Positions 7,680 to 16,764 of a stretch of DNA of 64,000 nucleotides are shown here, in pieces. A program made the position numbers and the translations under genes. The stretch's first letter is position 1, and each line of letters starts with the position of its first letter. The stretch comes from VRUE01 sp963708115. Its GTDB lineage: Bacteria > Actinomycetota > Thermoleophilia > Solirubrobacterales > 70-9. The stretch spans positions 1,674,001 through 1,738,000 of the forward strand of contig CAVPRX010000001.1 in assembly GCA_963708115.1 (NCBI GenBank). The letters run 5' to 3'. The notes below the pieces were generated by a model, which did not search any database, had not been told where the DNA came from, and worked only from the letters and a program-made list of their open reading frames with translations.

Positions 7680-8889
7680 AGAGAAACGCGTGGCCCTCTC
7701 CGCGGTAGGTCGGGACAACGTCGACGATCTCGCCGCCCTCGACAAGGTGAAGGACGTCGAAGCGCTCGCACAGCTCGCCGGCCTTGGCGTGGCGGAGGTA
7801 GGCACGGTCGCCGATCGAGAGCTGCGCCGCCGGAGGGCCGAGCAGCGGGGTCTGCACCTCGCCGGCGCCCTCCTCGAGGTCGAGGCGCAGGCCGGTTGGG
7901 AGCCACGGGGCCGGCAGCCGGGCTGGGTCGCCGCTGCCGGAGGCGAGGTAGCCGCCGCCGAGGGCGGTCGCCACCCCCGGCGCCGGCTTGCGCACGATCG
8001 GCAGCGCGAAACCGGCCGCCGGAGTCAACGAGAAGCGGCTGTAGTGATCGAAGAGAGCGGGGGCGTAGAAGCCCGAGCCGGCGGTGACCTCGGTGACGAG
8101 GTCCTCGGCGGCGGTCAGCTCGAGGCTGCCGGTGCCGCCGCCGTTCACGATCTTCAGCGGGGTGAGCTCGCGGATCGAGGCGACGATCGCCCCGCGTCGC
8201 TCGGCCAGCTCGGCGGCGGAGCGTCGCTGCATGAAGCGGATCGCACGGCCGCGCAGGCGCCGCCCGGGCGGCTGGTCGCCGACGCCGGCGATCTGTCCCT
8301 CGTAGGACATCAACGCCGCAAGCTCGAGTTGCGGGCGGCCGTCGATCTCCTGGGCCAGGGTGACGGCCTGCTCGACCGTGTGCACGGGCGAGCGCTTCGG
8401 GCCGACCTTGATCCTTCCGCCCATCGTCCACCAGCTCGCGTCGACGTCGATGCAGACCCTGACCGGGGCGGCGCCGGCACCGAGGACCGACTCGATCGCG
8501 TCGAGGTGCTCGCCGCAGTCGACCATCACGATCGGCGCGCCCTCTGGGTTGGCGACCGAGCGCAGCGCCAGTTCGCCCAGCGCCCCCGTGTCGGCGGTCG
8601 GGTAGGCCAGCAAGAGGTTCTCGAGCCCCTGCTCGGCGAGCCAGAGCGTCTCCGGCAGGGTGAAGGTCATCAGCCCGGCAAAGCCTGGGTCGCTGCGCAG
8701 AACGCGCTCGGTCAGCGCTCGACAGCGCAGCGACTTGCTCGCCACCCGGATCGGCTTGCCCCCGGCCCGCCCAAGCATCTCCGCAGCGTTGGCCGCCATC
8801 GCATCGAGGTCGACGAAGGCAAACGGCGCCTCGACCTCGGCGAAGATCTCCTCGTACTCCTCATATGAGCGGCTGGGACGCGAAGACAC
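7678..8889 (-). CDS. Alanine-racemase-fold PLP enzyme (amino acid deaminase/aldolase)
   Basis: 403 aa. The N-terminal PLP barrel has the lysine in 'RVASKSLRC' (Lys52). A glycine loop 'NGGGTGS' probably holds the phosphate, and the C-terminal domain resembles D-threonine aldolase/D-serine deaminase. Members act on D-amino or beta-hydroxy amino acids using PLP. 'Amino acid deaminase/aldolase' is the safest label because the substrate is not evident. The gene faces the sugar-lactone oxidase and they share a terminator hairpin. Upstream lies tRNA-Ser(GCT), so it is probably a single-gene unit. Confidence 0.85.
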   Translation of the reverse strand: MSSRPSRSYEEYEEIFAEVEAPFAFVDLDAMAANAAEMLGRAGGKPIRVASKSLRCRALTERVLRSDPGFAGLMTFTLPETLWLAEQGLENLLLAYPTADTGALGELALRSVANPEGAPIVMVDCGEHLDAIESVLGAGAAPVRVCIDVDASWWTMGGRIKVGPKRSPVHTVEQAVTLAQEIDGRPQLELAALMSYEGQIAGVGDQPPGRRLRGRAIRFMQRRSAAELAERRGAIVASIRELTPLKIVNGGGTGSLELTAAEDLVTEVTAGSGFYAPALFDHYSRFSLTPAAGFALPIVRKPAPGVATALGGGYLASGSGDPARLPAPWLPTGLRLDLEEGAGEVQTPLLGPPAAQLSIGDRAYLRHAKAGELCERFDVLHLVEGGEIVDVVPTYRGEGHAFL

Positions 8890-8914
8890 GCGTCGAGACT
8901 AACCGCGCTGAAAG

Positions 8915-9003
8915 CGGAGAGGGAGGGATTCGAACCCTCGAGAGAGCTTGCGCCCCCTACTCGCTTAGCAGGCGAGTGCCTTCAGCCACTCGGCCACCTC
9001 TCC
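8915..9003 (-). tRNA. tRNA-Ser(GCT)
   Basis: An 89-nt class II tRNA with acceptor GGAGAGG/CCTCTCC, anticodon loop CTGCTAA (anticodon GCT), a long variable arm and the GTTCGAATC T-loop. CCA not encoded. No orphan copy of its 3' end was seen in the window. Confidence 0.97.
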
Positions 9004-9048
9004 GGGCCCGAAAACCATACCGCCGCCCTTGGGGGTCTGGCTCGGTGC

Positions 9049-10490
9049 TCAGGAATGCCGTGAGCGGATGACCACGCGGGCGCCGCGGGAGGGGATCATC
9101 GTCACGTTGCGGTGCACGGCGCGCTCGGGAGCGGCGTTGTCGGCTTCGAGGTCGAGGCGGCGTGCCATCGCCTCCAGGACGACGCGCTGCTCGGCCATCG
9201 CCAGCGCTGCGCCGAGGCAGCGGCGGATGCCGCCGCCGAAGGGGATCCACTCGTAGGTGCCGGGTTTGCGGCCGAGCCAAGCGCTCGGGGCGGAACTCGA
9301 ACGGCTCGGGGTAGAGGTCCTCGCGGTGGTGGACAAGCAGGATGCTCATCAGTCACGGGCGTCTCGGCCGGGCACCGCGTAGGGCCCGAGGCGCCAGGGG
9401 ACCTTCACCCGCCGGCCGATGATCGGGATCACCGGCCGCGAGCGCATCGCCTCGACGATCGTCGCCTCGACCTGCTCGGCCGGGTCGCCCTCACCGCGGA
9501 CGGCGTCGAGCAGGGCGTCGTGCGCGGCCGGGTTGCGGACCAGCCGCTCCCACGTCCAGGCCAGCTGAGTTGGCGGTCGTCTCGTGACCGGCGAGGACCA
9601 GGGTCAGCAGCTCGTCGCGCAGCTCTTTGTCGCTCAGCGCCTCGCCGTCCTCGGTGCGTGCCTGCAGCAGCAGCGAGAGGATGTCGCGCCGCTCGCCCAG
9701 GTCCTCGGCGCGGCGTCGCTTCTCGATCACGGCGTAGGTCGGGACGGTCGAGCAGCTCCAGGCCGATCCTGGTGAGGCCGACTGGCTCGTCGCGGTTGAG
9801 GTTCATCAGCTCGGCGAGCTGCGCCGGCCGGCCAGGTCGAGGCTGCGACCAGGCGCTTGGTCGCGATGCGCAGCCAGCGCTCGGGCGTGCCGCGCTCGGG
9901 CCTGCCCTCGATGCCGAAGATCCCGGCCATGATCACGTCGAGCGTGATCGCCTGCATGCTCGGCGCGAGGGCAAAGGGTCTGCCGAGCGGCCAGCGGTCG
10001 ATCTCGCGTTCGGCGGCGTCGGCGATCATCTGCGTGTACTGCTCGATCGCCTCGCCGTGGAAGGGCGGCAGCAGCAGTTTGCGCTGGCGCATGTGGCGGG
10101 GGCCGACCGCGGTGAGGACCGAGTTGGGGCCGACGACAGGCCGCAGCGGCGACTCGCCGGTCAGCGAGGGCGCCTGCTCGGGCTTGGCGGTGAAGAGCGA
10201 GCGCACGTGGTCGGGGTGGCTGGTGATCACCGGGCCCGGGCCGGGGATCGCGCCCTGCATGCGGAAGACTTCGCCCAGCTCGCGCCGGGCGCGGAAGACG
10301 AACTCGATCTGGCGCTGGTTGAAGCGCAGGGTCTGCAGCAGCCGCGACTGCATGATCGCCGGTGGCTCGGGCAGGCCGGCCGCCTCGCTGGGCTCGAGCG
10401 GGCCGGCAGGGGAGGGAGGCGCCTCGCCGACGAGGCTCGTTCGGTGGCCGGGGCCTCGGGCGGCGCCACGGGATCGGCCAGCTGGGTCAT
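9049..10490 (-). CDS. Cytochrome P450, several frameshifts
   Basis: Read across frames this is a full P450 of about 475 aa starting at ATG 10490. The order is right: an N-terminal proline-rich hinge, 'RHMRQRKLLLPPFHGE' (helix C region), the I-helix 'AGHETTAN', 'FEFRPER' (meander), and the heme loop 'FGGGIRRCLGAALA' with the cysteine ligand. At least four one-base shifts break it (near 10430, 9830, 9740, 9570 and 9290). Every segment is well conserved and no internal stop lies inside any correct-frame segment, so sequencing error is more likely than decay. P450s of this class hydroxylate or epoxidise lipophilic substrates; no redox partner lies nearby. Confidence 0.82.
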
Positions 10491-10549
10491 GGCGATCAGT
10501 GTTACACAAATCCATGTCGCATTAAGCAATCTCTACAGTCATGTGACGC

Positions 10550-11963
10550 ATGCACGGCAGGCGCACGAAGATCATCGCGACCGTCGGTCCGGCCAGCTGG
10601 GACGGCGACACCCTGGTGGGCTTGGTCGAGGCTGGTGCCGACGTCTTCCGGCTCAACTTCTCCCATGCCGATCGCGAGCGGCACGCCCGCACGATCGAGT
10701 CGATCCGGGCCGCGGCGGAACGCGCCGGGCGCGAGGTCGCCGTGCTCGGCGACCTGCCCGGGCCGAAGCTGCGGATCGGCGAGCTGCGCGACGACGTCGC
10801 CGAGCTGGAGACGGGGATGCACGTGAAGCTGACGCCGCAGGCCGTCGAGGGGGATGCGGGGACGATCCCGGTCGACTGGCCAGGGGTGAGCTCGCTGCGC
10901 GAGGACGAACTCGTCTACCTGGCGGACGGCTCGATCCGCCTGCGCGTGCGCGAGCCCGAGGACGGCGGCGTCGACGCCGAGGTCGAGGTGGGCGGCACGC
11001 TCTCCTCGCACAAGGGGATGAACATTCCGGGCGTCACCGCTCGCGCCGCGACCGACGGCGACCTTGGCTGGGTCGAGTTCGCGGTCGAGCATGGGATCGA
11101 CCTGCTGGCGATGTCCTTCGTCTCCTTCGCGGCCGATCTCGAGCCGATCGTCGACAAGCTGCAATCGCTCGACTCCGACATTCCGCTGATCGCCAAGATC
11201 GAGAAGCAGCAGGCGGCCGAGAACGCCGACGAGATCATCGAGCGCGGCGAGCGGCGGGATCATGGTCGCGCGCGGCGACCTCGGCATCGAGCTGCCGCTG
11301 GCGCAGGTGCCCGTGGTGCAGAAACGGCTGATCCGGGCCGCGGGCCGGCGCTCCAAGCCGTCGATCACGGCGACGCAGATGCTCGCCTCGATGGTGACCG
11401 AGCGCCGCCCGACCAGGGCCGAGGTGACCGACGTCGCCAACGCGATCTTCGACGGCACCGACGCTGTGATGCTCTCCGAGGAGACGGCCGTCGGCCGCCA
11501 TCCGATCGAGGCGGTGCGGGTGATGGATCAGATCGCGCGCGCCACCGAGCCCGACCTGCCCTACGGCGAGTGGCTGTTCACCCGCACCGATCAGGCGACG
11601 CAGGACGTCGCCGACTCGGTCGCCCAGAGTGCTGTCGGCGCCGTCTACCGGCTCAACCTCGCGGCGATGGTCGTGCCGACGACGAGCGGCCGCAGCGCTC
11701 GCCTCGTCTCCGCCCATCGTCCCAACGTGCCGGTGCTGGCGATCTCGCCGCGGCCCGAGACGGTGCGCCGGCTCAACCTGCTCTTCGGCGTCACCGCGAT
11801 CCTCAGCGAGCACGAGACCGAGGTCCGCAGCCTGCTCGACGACTGCGCCTCGCTGGCTGTGCGCCACGGCATCGCACGCTCAGGCGACCTGATCGCGATC
11901 GTCGCCGGCATGCCGGACCAGGAGCTGGGGACCAATCTCTTCGAGGTACACCGAGTCCCCTGA
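10550..11963 (+). CDS. pyk: Pyruvate kinase, one frameshift
   Basis: The product catalyses phosphoenolpyruvate + ADP to pyruvate + ATP. The first part (ATG 10550 to about 11245) contains 'TKIIATVGPAS', 'RLNFSHA', the domain-B insert and the catalytic Lys in 'IAKIEKQ'. The frame then shifts around 11240-11255 in a GCGGCGAGCGGCGGG stretch. The continuation carries 'MVARGDLGIELP' (metal/phosphate site), 'SITATQMLASM' and the C-terminal regulatory domain. About 470 aa in total, normal for the family. With an essential enzyme and a single shift in a GC repeat, an assembly error is most likely. The gene is divergent from the P450. Confidence 0.92.
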
Positions 11964-11982
11964 CCGGTAGGCTGCCGCGCCA

Positions 11983-12445
11983 GTGACCGACTTCGACGCG
12001 ATCGCAGCAGGGGATGACGCAGGCGGTGCCCTTCGCCGGGCATCTTGGCCTGAAGATCACCAGCATCGCTCCGGGGGAGGCTGTCGTGCTGCTGCCGGAG
12101 CGCGCCGAGCTGACCAACCACGTTGGCTCCCAGCACGCCGGGGCGCTTTTCACTGTGGCCGAGACGGCTTCGGGCGGGGCTTTCGTCGGTGCCTTCGCCG
12201 AGCGCCTCGGCGAAGTGACGCCGCTCGCCCGGCGCGCGGAGATTTCCTACGAGAAAATCGCCAAGGGCCCGATCGAGGCGACCGCCAAGCTGGGCATGCC
12301 CGCCGAGGAGGCACTGGCCACTCTCGACGCCGAGGGCAAGGTCAGGTTCCCCTGCGAGATCGAGCTCGTCGACGGCGCTGGCACCCGGGTCGCGACGGCC
12401 TCTGTGCAGTGGGACGTGCGGCTCAACGAGCCAGCCTCCACTTAG
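11983..12445 (+). CDS. PaaI-like hotdog thioesterase, probable start-proximal frameshift
   Basis: The main frame from ATG 12014 gives 143 aa of hotdog fold: 'FAGHLGLKI', 'NHVGSQHAGALFTVAETASGG' (the conserved HAG helix) and a strand-rich end. Upstream, GTG 11983 opens a frame reading 'MTDFDAIAA', a natural N-terminus, that would join if one G were removed from the run near 12007-12010. A TAGGCT -10-like box at 11967-11972 sits just before that GTG. Such proteins hydrolyse acyl-CoA thioesters; substrate unknown. It follows pyk by about 20 bp. Confidence 0.78.
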
Positions 12446-12612
12446 ATGACCGATTACGCGACCCCGCGCACCTGGATGACGCACATGTCACTGCGCATCT
12501 CTGCGTCCTCGGGTTTGCCTTTGCAACCAGCAAAGGCTGCACCCTGCGTCCTTGATCTGCTTGACCATGTGCGCCCCCAGGCACACGCGGCCACGAAACC
12601 GGTCATCTGGGC

Positions 12613-13389
12613 ATGACGCTCGTCCGGCTCGATCGTGAGGAGTCGGGCCTGGCCACGGCCAGCTTCGACAGCCCGCCGCTCAACCTCTTCAACCGGCAGC
12701 TGATGGAAGACCTGCGGGCCGCGATCGGGCAGGTCGAGGCCGACCCGCCGCGGGCGCTGCTTTTCCGCGCCGAGGGACGCGCGGTCTCGGGAGGCGTCGA
12801 CGTGCACGAGTTCTCCGGCCTCACCCCCGAGCGGGCGAGCGAGCTCTGGGACGAGCTGATCGGCACCGTAGAGCGGGTCGAAGCGCTGCCGCTGCCGGTC
12901 GTCTTCGCCGCCCACGCACTGACCCTGACCGCCGCCTTCGAGCTGGCGCTCGGCTGCGACCTGATCCTCGCCGCTCGCTCGGCCCAGTTCGGACTGGTCG
13001 AGAAGGTCGTCGGCCTGACGCCTTCGATGGGTGGCACCCAGCGCCTCGCCGAGCGCGCCGGCAGCGGCCGGGCCCGCCACTTCGTGATGAGCGGTGAGCT
13101 CTTCGGCGCCGAGGAGATGGAGCGCTGGGGCGTCGTCAACCTCCTTTTCGAGGACGATGGCTTCGACCAGCGCGCCCTTGACTACGCAGCGGAGCTGGCG
13201 GCCGGGCCGACCAAGGCCCACGCGATGACCAAGCACATCCTCCGCCGCTACCGCGAAGGCGGCATCCCGGCAGCCGACCAGGCGGTCCGCGAGGACGCCG
13301 GCGACCTCTTCGCCACCGAGGACCTGCAAGCCGCCGTCAAGACGTTCCTGGACAAGGGCCCCGGCCACGCCGAGTTCCAAGGCCGCTGA
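12613..13389 (+). CDS. Enoyl-CoA hydratase/isomerase (crotonase fold)
   Basis: 258 aa. The crotonase core is visible: 'RAEGRAVSGGVDVHEF' forms the first oxyanion segment, and 'AHALTLTAAFELALGCD' the second, where the usual Gly-Gly is replaced by Thr-Ala. Then come 'FGLVEKVVGLTPSMGGTQRL' and a C-terminal helical region. Members add water to, or isomerise, enoyl-CoA thioesters, usually as trimers of dimers. The unusual second oxyanion loop makes the exact reaction uncertain. It lies immediately left of tRNA-Arg and element 2. The 167 bp upstream hold a small hairpin (GCCTTTGC/GCAAAGGC, 12517-12537). Confidence 0.85.
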   Translation: MTLVRLDREESGLATASFDSPPLNLFNRQLMEDLRAAIGQVEADPPRALLFRAEGRAVSGGVDVHEFSGLTPERASELWDELIGTVERVEALPLPVVFAAHALTLTAAFELALGCDLILAARSAQFGLVEKVVGLTPSMGGTQRLAERAGSGRARHFVMSGELFGAEEMERWGVVNLLFEDDGFDQRALDYAAELAAGPTKAHAMTKHILRRYREGGIPAADQAVREDAGDLFATEDLQAAVKTFLDKGPGHAEFQGR

Positions 13390-13430
13390 CCCCATAGAAT
13401 CCCCAGCGAGGCGCCCGATCGCCTCAACCC

Positions 13431-13504
13431 GCGCCTGTAGCTCAGTTGGATAGAGCGTCGGTCTACGAAACCGAAGGTCACAGGTTCGAATCCTGTCAGG
13501 CGCG
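13431..13504 (+). tRNA. tRNA-Arg(ACG)
   Basis: A 74-nt tRNA with acceptor GCGCCTG/CAGGCGC, anticodon loop CTACGAA (anticodon ACG, read as ICG) and T-loop GTTCGAATC. CCA not encoded. The segment 13463-13504, from the anticodon loop to the 3' end, is repeated exactly at 22310-22351, so this is the integration site of element 2. Confidence 0.97.
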
Positions 13505-13575
13505 TTCGCTGAATCCCGCTTGGGGAGTGGGTTTGCGGAGGTTTGAGAGATTCCGCCGGAGCGCGAAAACGGCTC

Positions 13576-13596
13576 TGGGGCAACGCCTGGGGCAAT
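13576..13596. repeat. Putative arm-site pair, left end of element 2
   Basis: TGGGGCAAC at 13576-13584 and TGGGGCAAT at 13588-13596, with a 12-bp period. The same pair with the same period recurs at 20654-20673 and 22192-22212, each about 118 bp from its attachment site. This suggests integrase or excisionase binding sites. Confidence 0.55.
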
Positions 13597-13817
13597 GTGA
13601 GGTCCGAGCGAGGTTCGGCGGCAGACCTTGAGACGGGCATCCCGTCCACCTACGTTCGGCCGCGACAAGTTGAAATAGCGGCCCCGGCGACGCGCGAACG
13701 TCCCGGGGCCCGGCACCGAAGAGCAAGCTTCGATGCGATGGAGACGGTACCGCCCGTGGGCGGGGCCGGACTGCATCCCTGGGTCTCTCTTCGGCGCTTT
13801 GGACGAAAGGGGACCCC

Positions 13818-14222
13818 GTGCCCGGCAAAACCACCGCGACGATCGACCGGGAGCGCCGAGACGCGCTCTACGAGCTTGCCCTCGACCACCTCAGCGGCAT
13901 CGGCGACTTCTGGGTCGCGATCGAGGAGAAGGACTTCGCCAAGGCCGAGCGGCTGGGAATTGAGTTCGGCGAAGACTTCCGCCTGCTCGAAGACATCGGC
14001 TGGGAACCGGAGCCCAACCGCGCGACTGTCGACCTGACGATCCCGCCGAACGACCTGATCGAACTGCTGCGGCGCCTGCACGGCGAAGCTGGGTGCGTGC
14101 TGGAGGGCTCGGCCTGCGCGCGCCTGCTGCAAGAGGAAGAAGAGAGCGCCAAACAGCGCTACCAGCGAGCCAAGAGCGCCTGCGAGGAGCTGATCGAGCA
14201 ACTCGATCCGCGCAAGGCCTGA
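13818..14222 (+). CDS. Unknown element protein, 134 aa
   Basis: A predicted soluble, helical, acidic protein starting at GTG 13818. It reads like a compact helical bundle ('DALYELALDHLSGIGDFWVA', then 'LLEDIGWEPE', then a long charged helix near residues 100-130). No enzyme motif, DNA-binding helix-turn-helix or membrane segment was seen. It is the first gene inside element 2, about 300 bp from the tRNA and upstream of the integrase on the same strand. I have an unverified impression that similar proteins sit near integrases in related bacteria. Function unknown. Confidence 0.6.
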   Translation: MPGKTTATIDRERRDALYELALDHLSGIGDFWVAIEEKDFAKAERLGIEFGEDFRLLEDIGWEPEPNRATVDLTIPPNDLIELLRRLHGEAGCVLEGSACARLLQEEEESAKQRYQRAKSACEELIEQLDPRKA

Positions 14223-14921
14223 TCGACGAGTCGGAGCGCGGCGAGCGGCTCCCCGAGGGTCGAGGCGCAGGCCACAGGGAGGACGGAGGCTGAAGCTGGG
14301 CCTTCGCCCTGCCTCGGCCCTCGGAAAGTCGCAGCCGCCGATCTGTCTTGTCGGTCCGACGAATGTCCGGCCGTCCGATCAGGCGGCCGGGCGGTCCACC
14401 CAGAGGGCGAAGATCAGCAGAGCCACGGCGAGGCTGACGCAGCGGGTCGGACCGCGAGCCCCCCCGGCGATTGCGGTGAGTTCGGGAACGCTTGGCATCG
14501 ACATATAGATGTCAGCGAGGCCGTGCCGCTGGAACGCCAGGTGGCAAGCGGTTTTCAGGCAGTCTCCGCTGTCGGGCGTGCGGACCCCCATGCGAACCCC
14601 GTAGCGAACCCCAGTGCGGACCCCGTTGCGAACCCAGTGCGACAGATAGATGTCAGCGCGGCGCCGTCGCTCCGACGGCAGGCGGCAAGCGACTTCTGGC
14701 CGCCATCGACATCGGGCGATGCGAGCCGTAGTGCGAGCTGCGGTGCGAGCCGTAGAACGAGCCGCAGTGCGAGCAGCAGTGCGAAGTAGACAACGAGCTG
14801 CAAAGGAAGCTGTTGAAAGGCCTCTGAGCGCTCCAATCTTCCTGTTAACGTTTTGTCCGACAACGCAAATGGGGCGGCGCCGGTGGAACGGCCCGCCCCC
14901 GGCTCACGAGGTTTGAGGCTC
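14223..14921. other. Intergenic region with repeats, no confident gene
   Basis: About 700 bp between the 134-aa gene and the integrase. No frame looks convincingly coding. The repeat structure is listed separately at 14500-14790. Confidence 0.6.
14500..14790. repeat. Imperfect 141-bp tandem duplication with palindromes and TGCGA iterations
   Basis: Two diverged copies begin at 14500 and 14641. Each starts with a palindrome-like box (GACATATAGATGTC and GACAGATAGATGTC), continues with an alignable stretch of about 80 bp, and ends in repeated TGCGA-type units (for example 14591-14640 and 14720-14785). The layout recalls iterons or regulator-binding arrays upstream of an integrase. It is not a CRISPR: units are short and irregular with no spacers of constant length. 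Confidence 0.55.
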
Positions 14922-16097
14922 ATGAGCGTTTCCCAGGATACGTCGGACCCAGCAGTCGATCCAGGCTGTGGCGACAAGCGGCGGCTCAGGAAGACGAAGA
15001 CGCCGGGCGTCTTCAAGCGCGTGGACGGCGCAGGGCGGGCGATCGGCTACGTCTGTGTCTTCCGCAGCGCCGGGAGGCAGCGAAAGCGCCACGCCCGCAC
15101 CTATGAGGAGGCGAAGCGGATCAAGCGCGAGAGCGAGACCGACCGCGACCGTGGCGAGCTTCAGGAGCGCACGACGATCGGCTTCCTCCGTTACGTCGAT
15201 GAATGGGTCGAGCGCTACCGCGGCCAGGGCAGGCGCGGCTTCCGCGAGAGCACCCGCGAGGAATACCGCCGCCTGATCCGCGCCTACGCCCACCGTCACT
15301 TCCCGCGGAAGCTGAAGCTGGCCGACGTGAGCACCTACGCGCTCGCCCGCTTCATGGACTGGCTCGCGGACGAGGAGGAGCAGGGCAAGCGCCTCAGCGA
15401 CCGCACGATCGCCAACGCCGTGATCCCGCTGCGCGCCGCGCTGGCGACCGCAAAGCGGGAGGGCCTGATTCGCCATAACCCGGCCCAGGGCCTCGCCATG
15501 CCCAATCGCGAGCAACTGCCCGAGGAAGAGGTCAAGGTCCTCAGCCGCGACCAGCTCGCCGCCATCCTGGCGATGGCGCCCGAGCGCCACGCGCCGCTGT
15601 TCCAGCTTCTCGCCGCCACCGGTCTGCGGATCAGCGAGGCGATCGCCCTCCAGCGCCTGCATCTCCAGCTTGACCAGAGCGAGCCCGAGGTCTGCGTCCG
15701 CCGCGCCATCGTCCGCGACCGGATCGTGCCGCCCAAGAGCAAATACGGCCGCCGCGAGGTCCGCCTACCTGCGCCGCTCGCGGCGAGGCTCCGCGTCCAT
15801 CTCGCCGCCCAGCCCGATCAAGACTCAACCGCCCTCGCCTTCCCCAACGAAGCAGGCGGCCCGCTCTCGCCCGGGAACCTCCGCCGCCGCGTCCTCAAGC
15901 CGCTCGCGGAGGAGGTCGACGCCCCCTGGGCCGGCTTCCACACGTTCCGCCACACCTTCGCCTCGCTCCACCTCAGCCAAGGCACGAACCTCCTCCAACT
16001 GAGCCGCGCCCTCGGCCACCACTCGCCCGCCTTCACGCTGACCCGCTACACGCATCTGCTCCCCGGCGATGAGGCACCGCCGCTAAGTCTTTCGTGA
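14922..16097 (+). CDS. int: Tyrosine site-specific integrase of element 2
   Basis: 391 aa from ATG 14922; GTG or other starts upstream to 14853 would add 23 non-conserved residues. The N-terminal region has a basic SAM-like arm-binding domain ('KTPGVFKRVDGAGRAIGYVC'), the middle a core-binding domain, and the C-terminus the full catalytic set: Arg in 'ATGLRISEA', Lys near 'PPKSKYGRREV', 'HTFRHTFAS', 'LGHHSPAFTLTRYTHL' with the nucleophilic Tyr. It should recombine the tRNA-Arg 3' end with the element's att site. It is read away from the tRNA toward the cargo. Confidence 0.92.
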   Translation: MSVSQDTSDPAVDPGCGDKRRLRKTKTPGVFKRVDGAGRAIGYVCVFRSAGRQRKRHARTYEEAKRIKRESETDRDRGELQERTTIGFLRYVDEWVERYRGQGRRGFRESTREEYRRLIRAYAHRHFPRKLKLADVSTYALARFMDWLADEEEQGKRLSDRTIANAVIPLRAALATAKREGLIRHNPAQGLAMPNREQLPEEEVKVLSRDQLAAILAMAPERHAPLFQLLAATGLRISEAIALQRLHLQLDQSEPEVCVRRAIVRDRIVPPKSKYGRREVRLPAPLAARLRVHLAAQPDQDSTALAFPNEAGGPLSPGNLRRRVLKPLAEEVDAPWAGFHTFRHTFASLHLSQGTNLLQLSRALGHHSPAFTLTRYTHLLPGDEAPPLSLS

Positions 16098-16179
16098 TCA
16101 GCGGCGAGGAGGGGCGCGGCCCTCTTCGCGTCGCGCATCAGGACTCGATACGTACTCAGTTAGGGTTCCGCGGGGCCCC

Positions 16180-16764
16180 ATGACCGAGATTGAGCAGGAG
16201 ATCGGCCGGAACGGCGTCAAGCGCGTTCGTCGTCTTTTGGACGGAACCATGCGGTTCCAAATGCCGTATGACATTTATGAGAACCCCGAGCGGGTAATTC
16301 TCCCGCTGCTCGCTGAGGGTAAGACGAAGTCCTTTGATCTCCGGGGGCACTACTCGGACGAGAAGGGCGACGCTGGCCCAGAGATCTATGTCGAGGCCAA
16401 GAACTACACCGATGCGGGTAATCAGGCCTCGGAATTTACGAAGTTTCTGGCCTGGGCATACAGCGCCACGATGCAACGACAAACGGAAATAGGGCTTGAC
16501 CCTAAGTTTGAGTTCATGTGGGCAACGACTTGCCCTTGGAAGGGATCTGGCTTCAGGGAGGTCGCCTCCCGCGAAGCTGTCCGCAAGGCGATCGAAGCGG
16601 CCGGAGAGGAGATCATTCCGGCGGGCCACACGCTAGACGAAGCCATGGCTGACGCCCTAGTTGACCGCCTCTGGGTCTGGGTAATCTGCGATCGTCAGGA
16701 GGAGATGGTCTTGAACGGTCAGATGAGGAGCTGGATTGCTGCAAAGTGGGAGGAACTGAGATGA
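16180..16764 (+). CDS. Putative PD-(D/E)xK-fold nuclease, first gene of SIR2 cargo
   Basis: 194 aa. The pattern fits a PD-(D/E)xK nuclease core: an N-terminal helix with Glu7 ('EIEQEIGRNGVKRVRRLL'), Asp53 in 'SFDLRGHY', then Glu72-x-Lys74 in 'EIYVEAKNY', followed by a helix with polar residues. Such folds bind a divalent metal and cut DNA or RNA. The C-terminal third is rich in Trp and charged residues. The stop overlaps the next start (ATGA at 16761-16764), so the two products are made together. Third positions are visibly more AT-rich than in flanking core genes, as expected for acquired DNA. Fold assignment is by motif only. Confidence 0.6.
   Translation: MTEIEQEIGRNGVKRVRRLLDGTMRFQMPYDIYENPERVILPLLAEGKTKSFDLRGHYSDEKGDAGPEIYVEAKNYTDAGNQASEFTKFLAWAYSATMQRQTEIGLDPKFEFMWATTCPWKGSGFREVASREAVRKAIEAAGEEIIPAGHTLDEAMADALVDRLWVWVICDRQEEMVLNGQMRSWIAAKWEELR

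Noticed and set aside
6102..7805. 567-codon open frame on the minus strand
   Set aside because: Antisense shadow of the sugar-lactone oxidase gene, which has clear family motifs on the plus strand.
9112..11331. 739-codon plus-strand frame across the P450 region
   Set aside because: It runs antisense to the P450 and then through pyruvate kinase in the wrong frame; no protein family is visible.
12446..12612. Small gene or riboswitch upstream of the enoyl-CoA hydratase
   Set aside because: Only an 8-bp hairpin is visible; no conserved riboswitch core or coding frame.
14379..14591. 70-codon minus-strand ORF with a hydrophobic stretch
   Set aside because: It overlaps the tandem duplication, has no ribosome site, and its codons follow the repeat rather than a protein pattern.
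14591..14790. Possible CRISPR array
   Set aside because: Repeat units are 5-8 bases and irregular, with no unique spacers and no cas genes in the window.
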